A stretch of 64,000 nt of DNA from Montifringilla adamsi (taxonomy: Eukaryota > Chordata > Aves > Passeriformes > Passeridae), in contig JAGGNK010003335.1 in assembly GCA_017590115.1 (NCBI GenBank), positions 2,294,001 through 2,358,000 of the forward strand, written 5' to 3'. Position numbers and translations under genes: made by a program. The notes below the pieces were generated by a model. That model searched no databases. It saw only the letters and a program-made list of their open reading frames with translations, and was not told the origin of the DNA. Below, one piece after another: positions 53,248 to 64,000 of this stretch (positions are counted from its first letter, which is position 1; each line of letters begins with the position of its first letter).

Positions 53248-53473
53248 CTTGTCTTGGAAACTCATCCGACTCCCTGTGCACCAGGTCAGACACTCGATTT
53301 CCATAGTGCATCCTGGTGTCGTGGTCATAGGCCTTCAGAGTCTCACTGGAGCTGTAGGACTTCTGGGTGGGCACCCTGCAGTCCTCGCTGTCCAGCGAGG
53401 AGCTGGTGTAGCGGCACTGCTTCCCGCAGCGGCCCCGCGTCAGCGAGCGGTGCCTCCTGTCCTTTATGTCCAT
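53248..53473 (-). CDS. TENM2: Teneurin-2, first coding exon (residues 1-75 plus first base of codon 76)
   Basis: This exon encodes the extreme N-terminus of teneurin-2, a large type II membrane protein that binds latrophilins across synapses and guides neuronal wiring. The translation starts [11 protein letters not shown], followed by the basic RGRCGKQCR segment, the [20 protein letters not shown] segment and a C-terminal ESDEFPRQ. I recognise this as the vertebrate TENM2 cytoplasmic start, not TENM1, 3 or 4. The ATG reads from 53473 down to 53471 in a strong context, with A at -3 and G at +4. The exon ends AGA CAA G, followed by the donor gtatgt at 53247-53242, so it leaves in phase 1. The open frame running on to 53099 is intron read-through and not protein. 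All 75 residues align without gaps to the human protein as I remember it, with conservative changes at about residues 3, 19, 53, 62 and 65. The partner exon is 35.7 kb further along at 17314-17589. Confidence 0.96.
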
Positions 53474-53538
53474 TATTCTGAGCCAGGCACGGCGCTCCCA
53501 GGAGAGCCACTCTTCTGTCTGGGGTCAGTCACTGTCAC
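53474..53538 (-). other. TENM2: TENM2 5' untranslated part of the first coding exon
   Basis: Immediately upstream of the ATG, the minus strand runs 65 bases back to a good 3' splice-site candidate: a pyrimidine-rich stretch ending in catgttgtcag, with the exon starting at 53538. The leader has no in-frame stop and no in-frame ATG. A second, weaker AG (ending gaccccag) lies about 20 bases inside it. A spliced acceptor here implies that at least one upstream non-coding exon, and the promoter, lie at higher coordinates, probably beyond the window. This is an inference from splice-site quality, with no transcript to confirm it. Confidence 0.6.
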
Positions 53539-54099
53539 CTGACAACATGAAAGGATGAGAAAAGAGTAAGTAATGCTGCCACTAGGTTTTGTTTTGTTCT
53601 ACTTTCCCTGACTTGTCCTTGAAGAACAGTGCGGCACAGATCGAAAAGAAAGGGAAGGCCAACATCATGCATCCTCTAAAAAATTGAAATAATTGACCAG
53701 AATGGTAGGGAGCAAAAAATTAAATGCTGTGGGATAATTGCATTCTATCTAAATTAACAGATAATCAAAGAGTTTAAAAAACAATGATAAAACAATAACA
53801 CTGTCATCTTTTGATTTTTTGAATGAACTCTGGTAACAACACAGAACTGACAGAACAATATTTGTTTCTGTTATGCAACAGAAGAAAAGTAGACTCACAC
53901 CAGCTTTAATTATTTCCATTCTTCCTGCAGGAAGGCTTGCAATTAAGACTGAAGCATGCAGGAGAGTTCCAAAGAGGAGATTATTCCTATTCACTGTTAA
54001 TGCATTACAGAGGTGTACATTATCCTTTAACAACATGTTCACAAGCAGCAGCAACTGATTTTATGGCCCCTGGTTAACATTAATCCAAGGCCCTGCTCT

Positions 54100-54152
54100 G
54101 AAGGTGGACAAGGTCTCTCCAGAGGTCCATCCCAGCTCTGACATTCCTGCGT
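54100..54152 (+). mobile_element. Probable degraded CR1 3' end
   Basis: The string ggtggacaaggtctctccag followed by aggtccatcccagctctgacattcctg resembles the end of a CR1 sense strand, which reads ggttggacaagatgatctccagaggtcccttccaacctcaaccattctg in many bird copies. Only about 50 bases match by eye, with several differences, so this is a fossil. A chance match is possible. Confidence 0.5.
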
Positions 54153-57100
54153 GGCTGTGAGTGTCTGAGCACACTTTGGGGCTTGGCTGCTCTTGGGCAT
54201 CCCAGAACACGACTGGATGAGCTTCTTCACCCCCGCTCAAGTCAACCAGTTTATCCAACTCAGCACTTGGAGCTCTTGAAAACTGTCTAAATCTCTTCTT
54301 GTTCAATAGACCATAGAGTTTTTTACAGTGTGCTTAATTAGGACACCCTTATTGTGGCATATAGACTTTAATATATGCATCGTTAGCATACAAAAACTGC
54401 AAAATGAAAGCTACTGTAGAAAGGAAGAAATACAGTAAAAGCACAAACACCCTACCCACTGGGGTACTAATTATTTTCAGCTGGTGTTAGTATGTATGTC
54501 TTTCTCTCATGGCATTCTGTGCCCAAGTCTGTGCTAGTCCTGAGAAATCCTCATGACAATTTTTTCTTTTTTTCTGGAAATGAAACATTCCCACATTAAA
54601 AAAATACTCAGATTTGCTAATAAGCAAAAATTGGAACAAAACATCTTGCTTTTCTCTACATGGCTAAGAAGCTGAAGGATGGTTGGGGTGAATTTAGCTG
54701 GGACAGTTGAAGGGCTTTTCCTTGCCCCTGTCCCCTCTCAGTCCAGGTTCCCCCTGCCAAGCCCACCCAGCAGAATGTGCCCCGGCCAGAAGCTTTGCTT
54801 AACCCACCAAAGCATTTCAGCAGTGATTCCTTGTGCCACCTCTGCCATCAAGAGAACAAACTGCAGCAGAGGATGATAAAACATGCAGAAGGCAGCAAAG
54901 CCTTTCCTTGTGGTAGCTGTTTGCACCTGCAGGAGAAGAGGTCACAGCACTGGCACAAGAATTGGCTAAATCATTGCTTTTTGAAACAGATTATGGCCCT
55001 AAGAGAGAATAAATGTACTTGGCCAGAGGAACTGTTGACCTAGAGAAAAGGTTTCTTGCCGTCATTTATATTTGACATTTAGCCTTGTTGTGGTTTTTGG
55101 TTTTTTGGTTTTTTTTTTTTTCCTTTCTGTATTTTAAAGAAATTAGGTAACCACGAGAAACAGCTGCTTTAAACCACCCACAGGTATTCTGCAATCTGTG
55201 AGGAATAAGAACTGTAAACATGCTTACTTTTTTTCTTCTTTTTAGTTTATTTTTAACATTTCAGAGGGGAAAAAATGTCACAAAACAACACCTACAGAAA
55301 AGCCAAAACAAAAGCAGAGACATTTGGCACTTGAAACCATTAAGGTTTGTTTTATAACTTCAGATTAAAGAGAAAGAAAGATTCAATCTACATTCCTGTT
55401 TCTCAGTTCTCTGAACATGTTGTGGCTAAGCTGACTCCTCCATATCTGAATTTTTTATTTCAATTTTTTGGTGCTGTAATACTGATTGAACTGGAAAGCA
55501 GGTTAACTGTAAAGCACTTTAACACTGGTGGCACAGAGTTTCTTGAAGTTTCAGGAGATATACAATCATCTAGATTAACAATGCCTGGCTCTTTGATCCC
55601 ATTTTAATACTCTCTCATCAAATCCAGATATCAATATATCACAATTATAAACATAGAAACAGACATAGACACTACAGCATTGAGCAAAACCTGCCAATTA
55701 CTCTCTGGGAGTCCTCATGCTGCTGTTCAACACAAAAGCCTGTCATTGCATATGAATTCTATATTGTCTGTCAGTTCAGATAAACAAACAGCTTTTTGTT
55801 TTTATGACTGCTAAACTTAAAGCTGTCTGGCCTGATTTCTATTGTTTCTGAAAGAACATTTAATTCCTTGTTACTGTAGTTAAAAGAAGGATTTACTCTG
55901 ACTGAGATAAAACTTCTGAGTATTTCCAGGACATTAGCTTATGAAAGCATCTTCTCAGGAAGACAAGAGTTTTTGAAATTGTTCCCTCAATAACCATTAT
56001 TTTTTAGAGTTTTGTGCAATTCCCCTACAAATACAAATATAAAAGGAAATGATAAGACAGTGTTCCACTGCTGATTATGCCTGTAAATATTCCTCAGTCA
56101 TCTGCACATGCAGAATGTGAGGCACAATGTCTGTGCTACAGTAACTCCAACTGGCTAACACAAGAAAATAAAGATAGAAATGTCCCAAGATCATTACTTT
56201 GATCTTCCATAAGGAAAATCTTGTTGCAAGAATCAGACATCAGAATAACTTGGTGAATAACTTGATTTTATGACACCAGACTATTAAAAATTTCTTGAAC
56301 TTTACTAATTTTAGTCGGTCCTTCAAATGCTATAGATAAATTGATAACATTTTTACTGGAAGTTTTGTTCAATGTAATTTATTTATTTAATAGTGTAGTT
56401 TTATTTTTTGTTTTCCTTATTTTTCCATTACTTGAGGACAAATCCCAAGCATCTGAGACTAAATACATCTACCTGAACACAACAAAATATTCTCAGAGAT
56501 ACTTCTCTCCTCCTCACCTGTGCTTTGGGGATTTATTTGAACTTAAAGCAGCCAGGCAGAAACCATTTCCAGAGAATCATGCTCAAACCACTCTCAAAAT
56601 TTAGGCAATGGTATCACCATATAAGGCTTAAAACACAGTGAAATAAGCTGTGCAACACTCCTAGAAAAGCTGTTTCACTTTTTTTTTTTTCATTCTTATG
56701 CTAAATGGATTAAATACTGATTCAATTCAGTGCTAAACACCTTTCCTGTTAGACAGTGAAATATTTATGTACTGTGTTCCTGGAAAGGTAAGGTGGGATA
56801 GCTTTGCTTAGGGAATAATGGTGAGATGCAATTTGAGTTCAGAACTCCTGATACTCTTTGACTTGCCTGTCTCAAGGGCACTCTGTGAATGGTTTATTTT
56901 GAGTCGTTGACCTAAATCATAACTGATTTAATAATTTCTTTTGTTTCAAAGGATTTAACTAATACAGCTCATTCTGACCCACTTATACTACTGAGCACCA
57001 CAAGCACTAACAAGTGGCTGTTTTTCTCATCTAGTTTTGGTTTCATTATTTCAGAAACACAGGAGCCCTGACTAACTTTCTGAGAAAGGTGTTTATTCAG

Positions 57101-57250
57101 AAAATATTTATTATTTATAATGGTCTGCTAAAGGGCTGGTCAAGTTTCACAGGAATACAGTCTCAGCTGATGGGGACATACCATAGCAGTCAATCTAAAG
57201 CAATAAATAGCTCAGGCTATAGTTCCTGCTGATGTTCACAGATCCCATGA

Positions 57251-57280
57251 GCCCCAAGTTACAGATGTGTAACTTGGGGC
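57251..57280. repeat. Perfect inverted repeat, 12-base arms and 6-base loop
   Basis: The left arm gccccaagttac (57251-57262) and right arm gtaacttggggc (57269-57280) are exact reverse complements around agatgt. The flanks do not extend the pairing. It could form a cruciform or a short RNA hairpin. No T run follows, and it is too short for a normal microRNA precursor. Confidence 0.93.
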
Positions 57281-58558
57281 ACACTTCTGACTCACAATTC
57301 ACCCAAGATAAGGTTTATTGTGGTTCTACAAAGCAGCTGTGCACCTGCCCATGACTTTGGCAGGGGCAATGAGAGCCCAAGTGCAACCGTGGGCAGTGCA
57401 AGGGCATTAAAACACTGCACGTCCTACAGAGACAAGGGGGAAGAAAGCAGAGAGAGGACAAGAGAAGAAGAAGCTGAGGAGAAGAGAAATAGGTTTTTGT
57501 TTAGGGGGTTTAAAAAAATTAACCACTCCTTGTTGTGTTAGCACAGCCAAATCAATATGAGGCATGGAGGGAGGGCTCAAAATGAATTTTAATGGCTTAG
57601 CAAAGCTTATGCTAAAACTCTCTGTAAATTTAAAGCTGATTCATTCATTTATCCAACTCAAGTAAGGGCTTGTTTGCTGCATTTTGTAATGATCCTGACA
57701 TGATTACAGTGCACAGGGCCATTAGAACTGCCACTCACACCACACAGAGCCCAGGAATCACTTGGAATCTTTGTTTCCAGGGAAAACAAAGAACCTCACA
57801 TTTATATTGTGCACCCAAATCACCTGGCACAACTAAATCAAAACATTACAATAGTGCAGACAGTGTTAGGAACAGACTTGTTTTCTTTTTTTCCCTCTTT
57901 TTTTATTTAAAAGAAGTAGCACACCATGTACCAATCTGTTCATTAAAAAAAAAGGTCTCGTAAAATGCTGGACTCCGTTTCAGGAGCAGCAATTGGAAAT
58001 AGGCTTGTGATTCAGATATTCAAATTCTGTTCATTATTTTATGCAAAGACCATTTTTTGAAATGAGAAAATGCAACAATTAAGCTTTGGTGCCACGCAAA
58101 TTTTCAGGAAAATATATTAAAATAGTTATTTAACAGTTGTATTTATTTCTGATTTTAATAACAGTGAAAAAGAACATCTCTACTTCTGGGTCCTCTCTGT
58201 CTATTAAAAAAAAGAGGCAATAAATAAAATGAAATTTTAAACTAAATTCTACAACTAAATGCACCATAATATGTCCACTTTGTTAGATGAAGTAATATTG
58301 ATGACAAGTATGCTGGTTTTGATTTGCACCAAAAACCAAAATATATTTGGACAGTCTGTTTGTTGTAGCCTCATTTTTCATCAATAAATTGTTCTTCTAA
58401 ATTTTAAAATTCTTTTTTCCTTTTCTGTCCAAATACTGAATTGTTGTTTTAGTGAGCCACTCTATTTTAAGCTGAAAATTAGGTATATTTAGTATGACAT
58501 GGTAAACAGCTATGTCAGAACAGTTGTGATGAATGATTCAAGTTAAGTAATCTAAGAC

Positions 58559-58582
58559 ACACAATGCTTATAGGCATTGTGT
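58559..58582. repeat. Perfect inverted repeat, 9-base arms and 6-base loop
   Basis: The arms acacaatgc (58559-58567) and gcattgtgt (58574-58582) flank ttatag. The pairing is not extended by flanking bases. Chance occurrence in a window this size is plausible. Confidence 0.8.
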
Positions 58583-60026
58583 TCTGCTCTACTGCAGAAA
58601 AAAAATCTGTCTTTTTTTTTTTTCCTTTTAAAAAATAAAAGCTCTAGGAAGTATTTTCAGGCTAATGGCACTCAAAATGGTACACACAACAACAAAATCA
58701 AGCACTGAGCCAAATATTTATCCCATATATGTATTTTTATCTGTTTAAATATACATGTTTTTATTTCTAGACTATAGAATTTCTGTACTCCAGGAACTTG
58801 TCTAAATCCCAGAACTGTTTAAATCTATTATGAAAATAGCATTCCATTAAGACAATAACATACCATTGAGAAAGGATGAAAAGCCCAGGAGCTAGGAGAC
58901 CGTTTCCAAACGGTGCCCCATCATTCACTGACTGCTGAGGATGAACCCCGTATTCCCCTATTTCCAGGGGGCAGAGGGGGTGGGTGGATTGAGCCCAGCT
59001 CTTCCCATCCCCAGGGCCTCAGAGCCACAGCTGACACCGAGGCCAAATGGAGAGTTCCTTTCTCAGAGCTCAGCCGGAAAAGCTGCTTGAGAAATTCAGG
59101 TACAAAGTCATAAATGTTCTTAAATAGGGCTTCTAGTTTATGCACAAGCTGGGGAGCACCACGGATTGGGGAACCACACCAGAAAAATTTCACTATCAGC
59201 AAAGCATCTGCAGTGTCCCAGGTCTGGGGCAGAGCGTGGCACACTGAACCACCCGAGTCTTTGTGTTCAGCTGCTACAAAGCAAGTGTTTGTCCTTCTCT
59301 GAGAGCATGAGAAATAGAAAACTTCACAAACAATATTCACTTAGTGCCTCAATAGCCACAGAGTGTGGCTTTTGAGTTGATTTTTCTTGAAAATTATTTA
59401 TTATTTAATATTACCTATGAAATTCACTAAAATATTATTAGGATAGTACACAACTCAGTAGCTGATCATCAACTATCCTGTTGATTTCCATCCTAGAAGC
59501 TACAGCAGCCATGAGGAGATTGTGTCACAGTCACTCAGAGGAGAGAAAAGCTCAATTCTCAGTGAAGGGCTTATAAATGTCCCAAAGTGGTACTAAGCAG
59601 AACAATGCTAGTTATACAAAGGGGGCTGAAATATTTTCTTCCCAGATACACAGAGGCAAAACCATGCAAAGTTTTCAAGTTTTTCCTATTTGAGAGTGTT
59701 CCTTCTTTTCTGGGTGAGGCCTTAACTATCCCCCAGTCCAAAAAAAGAAAAAAAAAAAGAGATTTTACCCAGGCATAACATATTTCCACTATCAACTCAA
59801 AGCTGTTTACAGATATTTATTAGGCTTTTGAACAGCCAGGAGAGCTAAATGTGTATCATTGTCATTCTACAGCAAAGGTTAAACACCATGAAGATAAGAG
59901 TCCCACCCGAGGTCACTAAGTGAGTTTGTTGCACATTTGAAACCCCAAGTTCCAGGGCTTGGTTTCCTGCTCTCAGTACAATTGTTATCTAAATACTTCC
60001 ATTACTCTATGCAGCTAGGTTAAAAT

Positions 60027-60045
60027 AAAGAAAGAAAGAAAGAAA
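60027..60045. repeat. (AAAG)n microsatellite
   Basis: Roughly four to five AAAG units inside an A-rich purine stretch. Confidence 0.85.
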
Positions 60046-62769
60046 TTAAATAAAGCCACTATAAAATAACACAAAAAAGCCAAGGTCACAACTAGTATAA
60101 TTACCCAAAATTAGTATAGCTGAACAAGTTCACAAAAACGATTTAAAGATCAAACACAAGCTGGCCACTTCAAAAGGCTAAGTTTGCTAGAACTAATTTC
60201 CTAAAGAACACTGTTACTCTTTTACTGCCTAGAAAGAATAAACAATAATATTATCTACTGCTAAACTGCTATTAATGAAGAAAGGTAGAATAATTTATCA
60301 TTGTATAATTAAGACAGTGCTGTTAAGCATGCTTTAACGATTCTGTATAATAGTTTCATATCACTAGAGAATACTTTTGAAAGAGGGAGTAATTGTCTAA
60401 ATAATTTTTGATTAAGTCCTTGATCAAACTGATCCACATTTATAGAAGTGAGACAGAATTAAATGCCCATACAAGGAGTGACAACTTGCTTTATTTAATT
60501 GTCCACGGGTGATGCACCTTTTTCATTCTAATCCTAGGTAAAATGCTGTCTTTAATTAACCTAATGGGATTTTTAACCTTACCAGCAATGGAGCCAAGAC
60601 ATCAAGCTGGTTGGAACATAAGTTGTGCTCCAACCATTCCCCTCTCTGTTTTGCTTTCACCAGCACCTGGTCATTAGTTCATTTAAGTATTCACCAGCAT
60701 TTTCCAGTGTGCTGTCCTCTTGTCAGGCTGCTTTATCTTTTCATTTTCTCAGAAACCTTATTTATGGCCAGAGTTTCCATTATGGATTTGAACACTGTCC
60801 ATATCCACAAGCCTTTTGCTTCCCACCCACGCTAATCCATCAGCTGTCTCTGGGAGCTCCTGGGCACGGTGCTTCCATATTAGACTCAAGGATTTTGATT
60901 TTAAATACATGACTGTGCTATCAAGTTGGAGAAATATAATATCAAAGGATTTGTACTTGCACCCAAGAAGGTCCAATGCCAAGAATGTTAAGACAGTTCC
61001 TTCCTAATTATTTTTCACTTCCTTATGTTAAAGCACTCTGTAATTCTACACCCATTGGGCACCCCCACTCCTGCTGGCAGCAGCAAAACCTGTACCACTG
61101 GGTACAAGATCAGCCAAGAGAAAAACACCAGGAATGTGCCTTTCATTCCTTGTTTACACATGAATACACTGTGCAGGGAACTCTGCCAGAATCTGAGATC
61201 AGCAAAGCTCCTGTGCACATCTCAGCCTACTGTGAGATGATCGTGTTGCTGAAGAAGTTTTTTAGCTATTTTCAAACCTCTACAAGACTATTCTTAAACT
61301 CATCAAATGCATAAATCATGCAAGCAGTTATGGGTTTAGGTACTTTACTTATCATTTCAGTCAAGAACACCACCTGCTTTTCAGCTTTCCATTCTACACT
61401 TACATCATTTTCTCTAATTCTGTCTAAGAAACAGCCCCTTTCTTTCTTTAAAGCTTCCACAGAACATCTCTTGCCTCTAATTGACACTAACAACTTTCAT
61501 TTGCTTATTAACAGGAGGCTTTAATACATTTTCTCCCTTCTAGAAGTGTCAATCAATAAAAATAGGTTTTGCAGAAGGTTTTACTAGAGACCACCTCTCT
61601 AAGGCTGTATAAACTTATACGGTAAGGAAAATCAACAATATATTAAAATGCCTAATAGTATTTAGTAGAATTTCAATAAACCTATTCCAAATTACACACG
61701 TGAATAGTCCATTCAGCTAAGCTCTAATATTCTATTAGAGAAAACCAAAGGGGGGGAAAAATAAAAGGGAGAAAAAAGAGGAAAAAAGTGAGAGTGTTTC
61801 TATTTGTGTGAGCTGGCAGCCTTATTTCTTGTGAGTTCTCCACCTTTGTAAACACATAGATTTTATCAGAAATAACAGCTTCCTGAAGTGATTCTTTGTT
61901 TTAAAAGGTTCAAGGTAAGCAAAGAAAAAGTTAAAAGAAAAAAGAAATAGGAGTGGAAAACAACAGAACATTGTGATAAGGCACACGGAATGGATGACAT
62001 TATTTTCCAACAGCCTCCATACAAGTATTTGCTGAAACATTTTAAAATCTAGATTGCCTCAGCCAGCAATGAAACTTTGCATAATGAAGTCAGAAAGTTA
62101 CACTGGAAGATTCTCAGCTAACAAGTGTTGTTCCATCATTCAACAAAGGAAAATTAATTGCTTTATAGAAATTAATGAAACCTTGCATTGATGGATACAA
62201 TGAACACAACCATTACAAAAAATGACCAGTTCTAACTCAAAATGTCTGAAGTGAATTTCCAGAGTCGACATATCAAGGGGTCATCAGGGATGGAACAGAG
62301 ACTTTGCCACCCTGAAAGCTGGTCCATCCAAATCTGCAGTGCAAGGTTTACTCACATATTATCACAGCAGAAGAGGACACTGTGGGTTATCTTGATTAAT
62401 GGAATTTTTTTAATAACCTCAGTCAAGAAAAACACACTTCTAGAAAATCAACTAATCCAAGATCACAAAAAGCAGCAAATACCTCATAATGTTGTACAGT
62501 CACTGTGCAGACATCACTACATCCTCTGTTCAGTCTCAAATCATGAAGAAAAAGGCCCCAATCCCTCCGGAGGAAAATCTCTCTGGAGAAAAGGCCACAT
62601 GCTTCAGCAGGCATTATCTCCTGTTATCTACCTAATCATTCAGGACAGAACATGTACTCTAATATTCGCTCTCACACTGCAGATTTCCTACACAGGACCA
62701 TCGTTCTGCTCACTCTCTCCTAGCTGTGGGTGCCTCCAAGGAAAGCCTGGAATTTGCTGGTGAATGAGG

Positions 62770-62965
62770 GGTTTCCTCAGTGCCACTCTGCCAGCAGTCA
62801 CTGCTCACAGGGCTGAGCTGTCACAGAGAAGCCCATCCTGGCTGCTCAGCCCTGTGTGAGCTCCTCATCCAACACCCCACAGGGGGTGCCTACAGGCAGC
62901 TGGGGACAGCAAGGGCTGAAGCTGCACCAGCCCAGAGCAGGGGAGCTCATGTGGGGAGGTCTCAG
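62770..62965. other. GC-elevated stretch, function unknown
   Basis: The sequence is rich in cagc and ctgc words (tgccagcagtcactgctc, ctggctgctcagccctg, cacagggggtgcctac). Two open frames cross it, without recognisable protein features. Confidence 0.3.
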
Positions 62966-63883
62966 ATAAGCTACCACAAGAGAAATGCCAACAACCAACT
63001 CCTATTCACCATCTGTGCCAGAGTTTCACCAAGCAAGATCAGTCAGAAAGGAGAAACAAGTCTAAAAATGCTCTTAAAAGTGCATGGAATCTTTGCAAAA
63101 CCCATTTGGTCCTTTCTTTCCGTTGCCCTTTCACAGACTGAACAATAACCAAGCTGCAATGTCTAATTTCTTCACAACTCTAAGCTCCCTGCATTAAAGC
63201 CAGCCCCCACAATTTTGCCATCTGCTGCCTGGATTGCTGTGCATCCAGCACAGAGATCCCAATATTCTTCAGCTGCCATGGTCGAACTTCCCAGGCAAAA
63301 GCATCTCTGTGACAAGGACAGAGATCAAATCTAAAGGAACTTGGCAAGAAGCATTTAAAGCGAATTCAAAGCAAATTCTGTTTCACCTACCACATGCAGT
63401 TGTATCACTGACTCTTGCAAAATAAAATTTATCCCTTCAATGAAGACACTTGGTTTAAACTGAGTATTTCTTGTATCTGTACAGCTATACAGACACCCTG
63501 ATCTCCATCCACAGTACATGAAACTGACAGTGTTTTAAAATTGCCTGTCCTCCAAAGATATTGGACAGTTAGAACCAGTTTACAGCTTTGTTTTAAAATT
63601 AACTAGCGGTCCAAAGCTTAGTCAGTTCTTTTTCTAAGGATTAGATGTTAAGTACAGAGAGCAAAATTAATAATGCAATTTAACAAAATTTATCTTGTGA
63701 AACCAGAATTTTCTATGAACTTTGTTGTAAGTTCAACACAAGCCTTGAAATGCTCTCTTTGTTCCAATTCTGTATTACCTACCAAGGTAAATGATTTCTT
63801 GGTACCATTATTTTTAGCAGTACTTTATAGAACACAAAAACACTGCACAGAGTTCTCCCACTAAACAAGAAAGATGTTCACAA

Positions 63884-64000
63884 ATTGGAGCAAGTCCAGG
63901 GAAGGAAGCCAGTGTCTCAAGGGACTGGAACATGGGATCTACCTGGAGAGATGAAGGAACTGGACTTAATTGCAGAAATGGCCAGCAGTGGCCTTGCTGT
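63884..64000 (+). mobile_element. Probable CR1 LINE fragment, cut by window end
   Basis: The text ggagcaagtccagggaagg, gggactggaacatgggatct and ggagagatgaaggaactgga follows the internal CR1 order: gagcaggtccagaggaggcc, gggctggagcacctctcc, gaaaggctgagagagctggg. It is in sense orientation and well diverged. More of it should continue past the right edge. Confidence 0.6.

Larger units (their letters stand above)
53539..64000 (-). other. Sequence upstream of first TENM2 coding exon (5'-leader intron or upstream region)
   Basis: This stretch is AT-rich and non-coding, with no CpG-island-like promoter next to the coding exon. Recognisable items are a short CR1 3' end near 54.1 kb, a perfect hairpin at 57.25 kb, a smaller hairpin at 58.56 kb, an AAAG microsatellite at 60.03 kb, purine-rich runs at 57.43 and 61.74 kb, a GC-rich pocket at 62.77-62.96 kb and a CR1 fragment running off the window end. 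The acceptor-like site before the coding exon suggests this is mostly intron of the 5' leader. I could not pick out a non-coding first exon by eye. Confidence 0.6.

Noticed and set aside
53249..53542. Plus-strand 97-codon frame over the first TENM2 exon
   Set aside because: It is antisense to a well-recognised coding exon. Such mirror frames are expected.
57251..57280. Hairpin as a microRNA precursor or transcription terminator
   Set aside because: The stem is only 12 bp, much shorter than a microRNA precursor. Intrinsic terminators are bacterial and no T run follows.
62242..62763. 173-codon plus-strand frame, the longest in the window
   Set aside because: No recognisable domain. Its mixed low-order sequence and GC-elevated tail explain the lack of stops.
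1..64000. tRNA, rRNA, CRISPR array, bacterial operon or phage-like system
   Set aside because: No cloverleaf with A and B boxes, rRNA core text, regularly spaced repeats or clustered long frames were seen. Splice sites and CR1/LTR content indicate vertebrate DNA.

Overview
The window looks like avian, probably passerine, nuclear DNA. It is AT-rich and non-coding for over 99% of its length. It carries CR1 retrotransposon 3' ends and avian-type LTR remnants. It also holds two protein-coding exons with clean vertebrate splice sites. Both exons belong to one gene on the minus strand, which I recognise as teneurin-2 (TENM2, also called ODZ2). The passerine assignment rests mainly on the LTR at about 16.77-17.18 kb, which I recognise from memory of passerine genomes. 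No database search was possible.

Layout in transcription order, from high to low coordinates. From 64,000 to about 53,540 is upstream or 5'-leader intron sequence with no recognisable coding exon. From about 53,538 to 53,248 is the first coding exon: a 65-base non-coding leader behind a likely 3' splice site, an ATG at 53,473-53,471, and codons for residues 1-75 plus one base. From 53,247 to 17,590 is a 35,658-base intron. From 17,589 to 17,314 is the second coding exon, 276 bases in phase 1-1. From 17,313 to 1 is the start of the next intron, whose 3' end lies outside the window. The two exons join in frame to give about the first 167 residues of the cytoplasmic teneurin N-terminal domain. 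The transmembrane segment, EGF repeats, NHL/YD shell and C-terminal region must be encoded further along, beyond coordinate 1.

The introns hold a partial CR1 in TENM2 orientation (20.6-21.05 kb), three shorter CR1 pieces on the plus strand (41.7, 54.1 and 63.9 kb), and two LTR-like remnants (16.8 and 22.9 kb). They also contain a CCTAACCC-type minisatellite at 2.06 kb, several microsatellites and homopolymers, and a perfect 12-base-arm hairpin at 57.25 kb. A few GC-rich pockets stand out from the AT-rich background (about 4.3, 21.4, 28.4, 29.8, 43.0 and 62.9 kb), but none has a recognisable product.

I found no rRNA, tRNA, CRISPR array, operon or bacterial-style system, and I do not think the window contains an undescribed multi-gene system. 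The most useful follow-ups are the LTR 130 bp from a TENM2 splice donor, the symmetric and therefore skippable second exon, the perfect hairpin, and the GC islands as possible alternative exon or promoter candidates.
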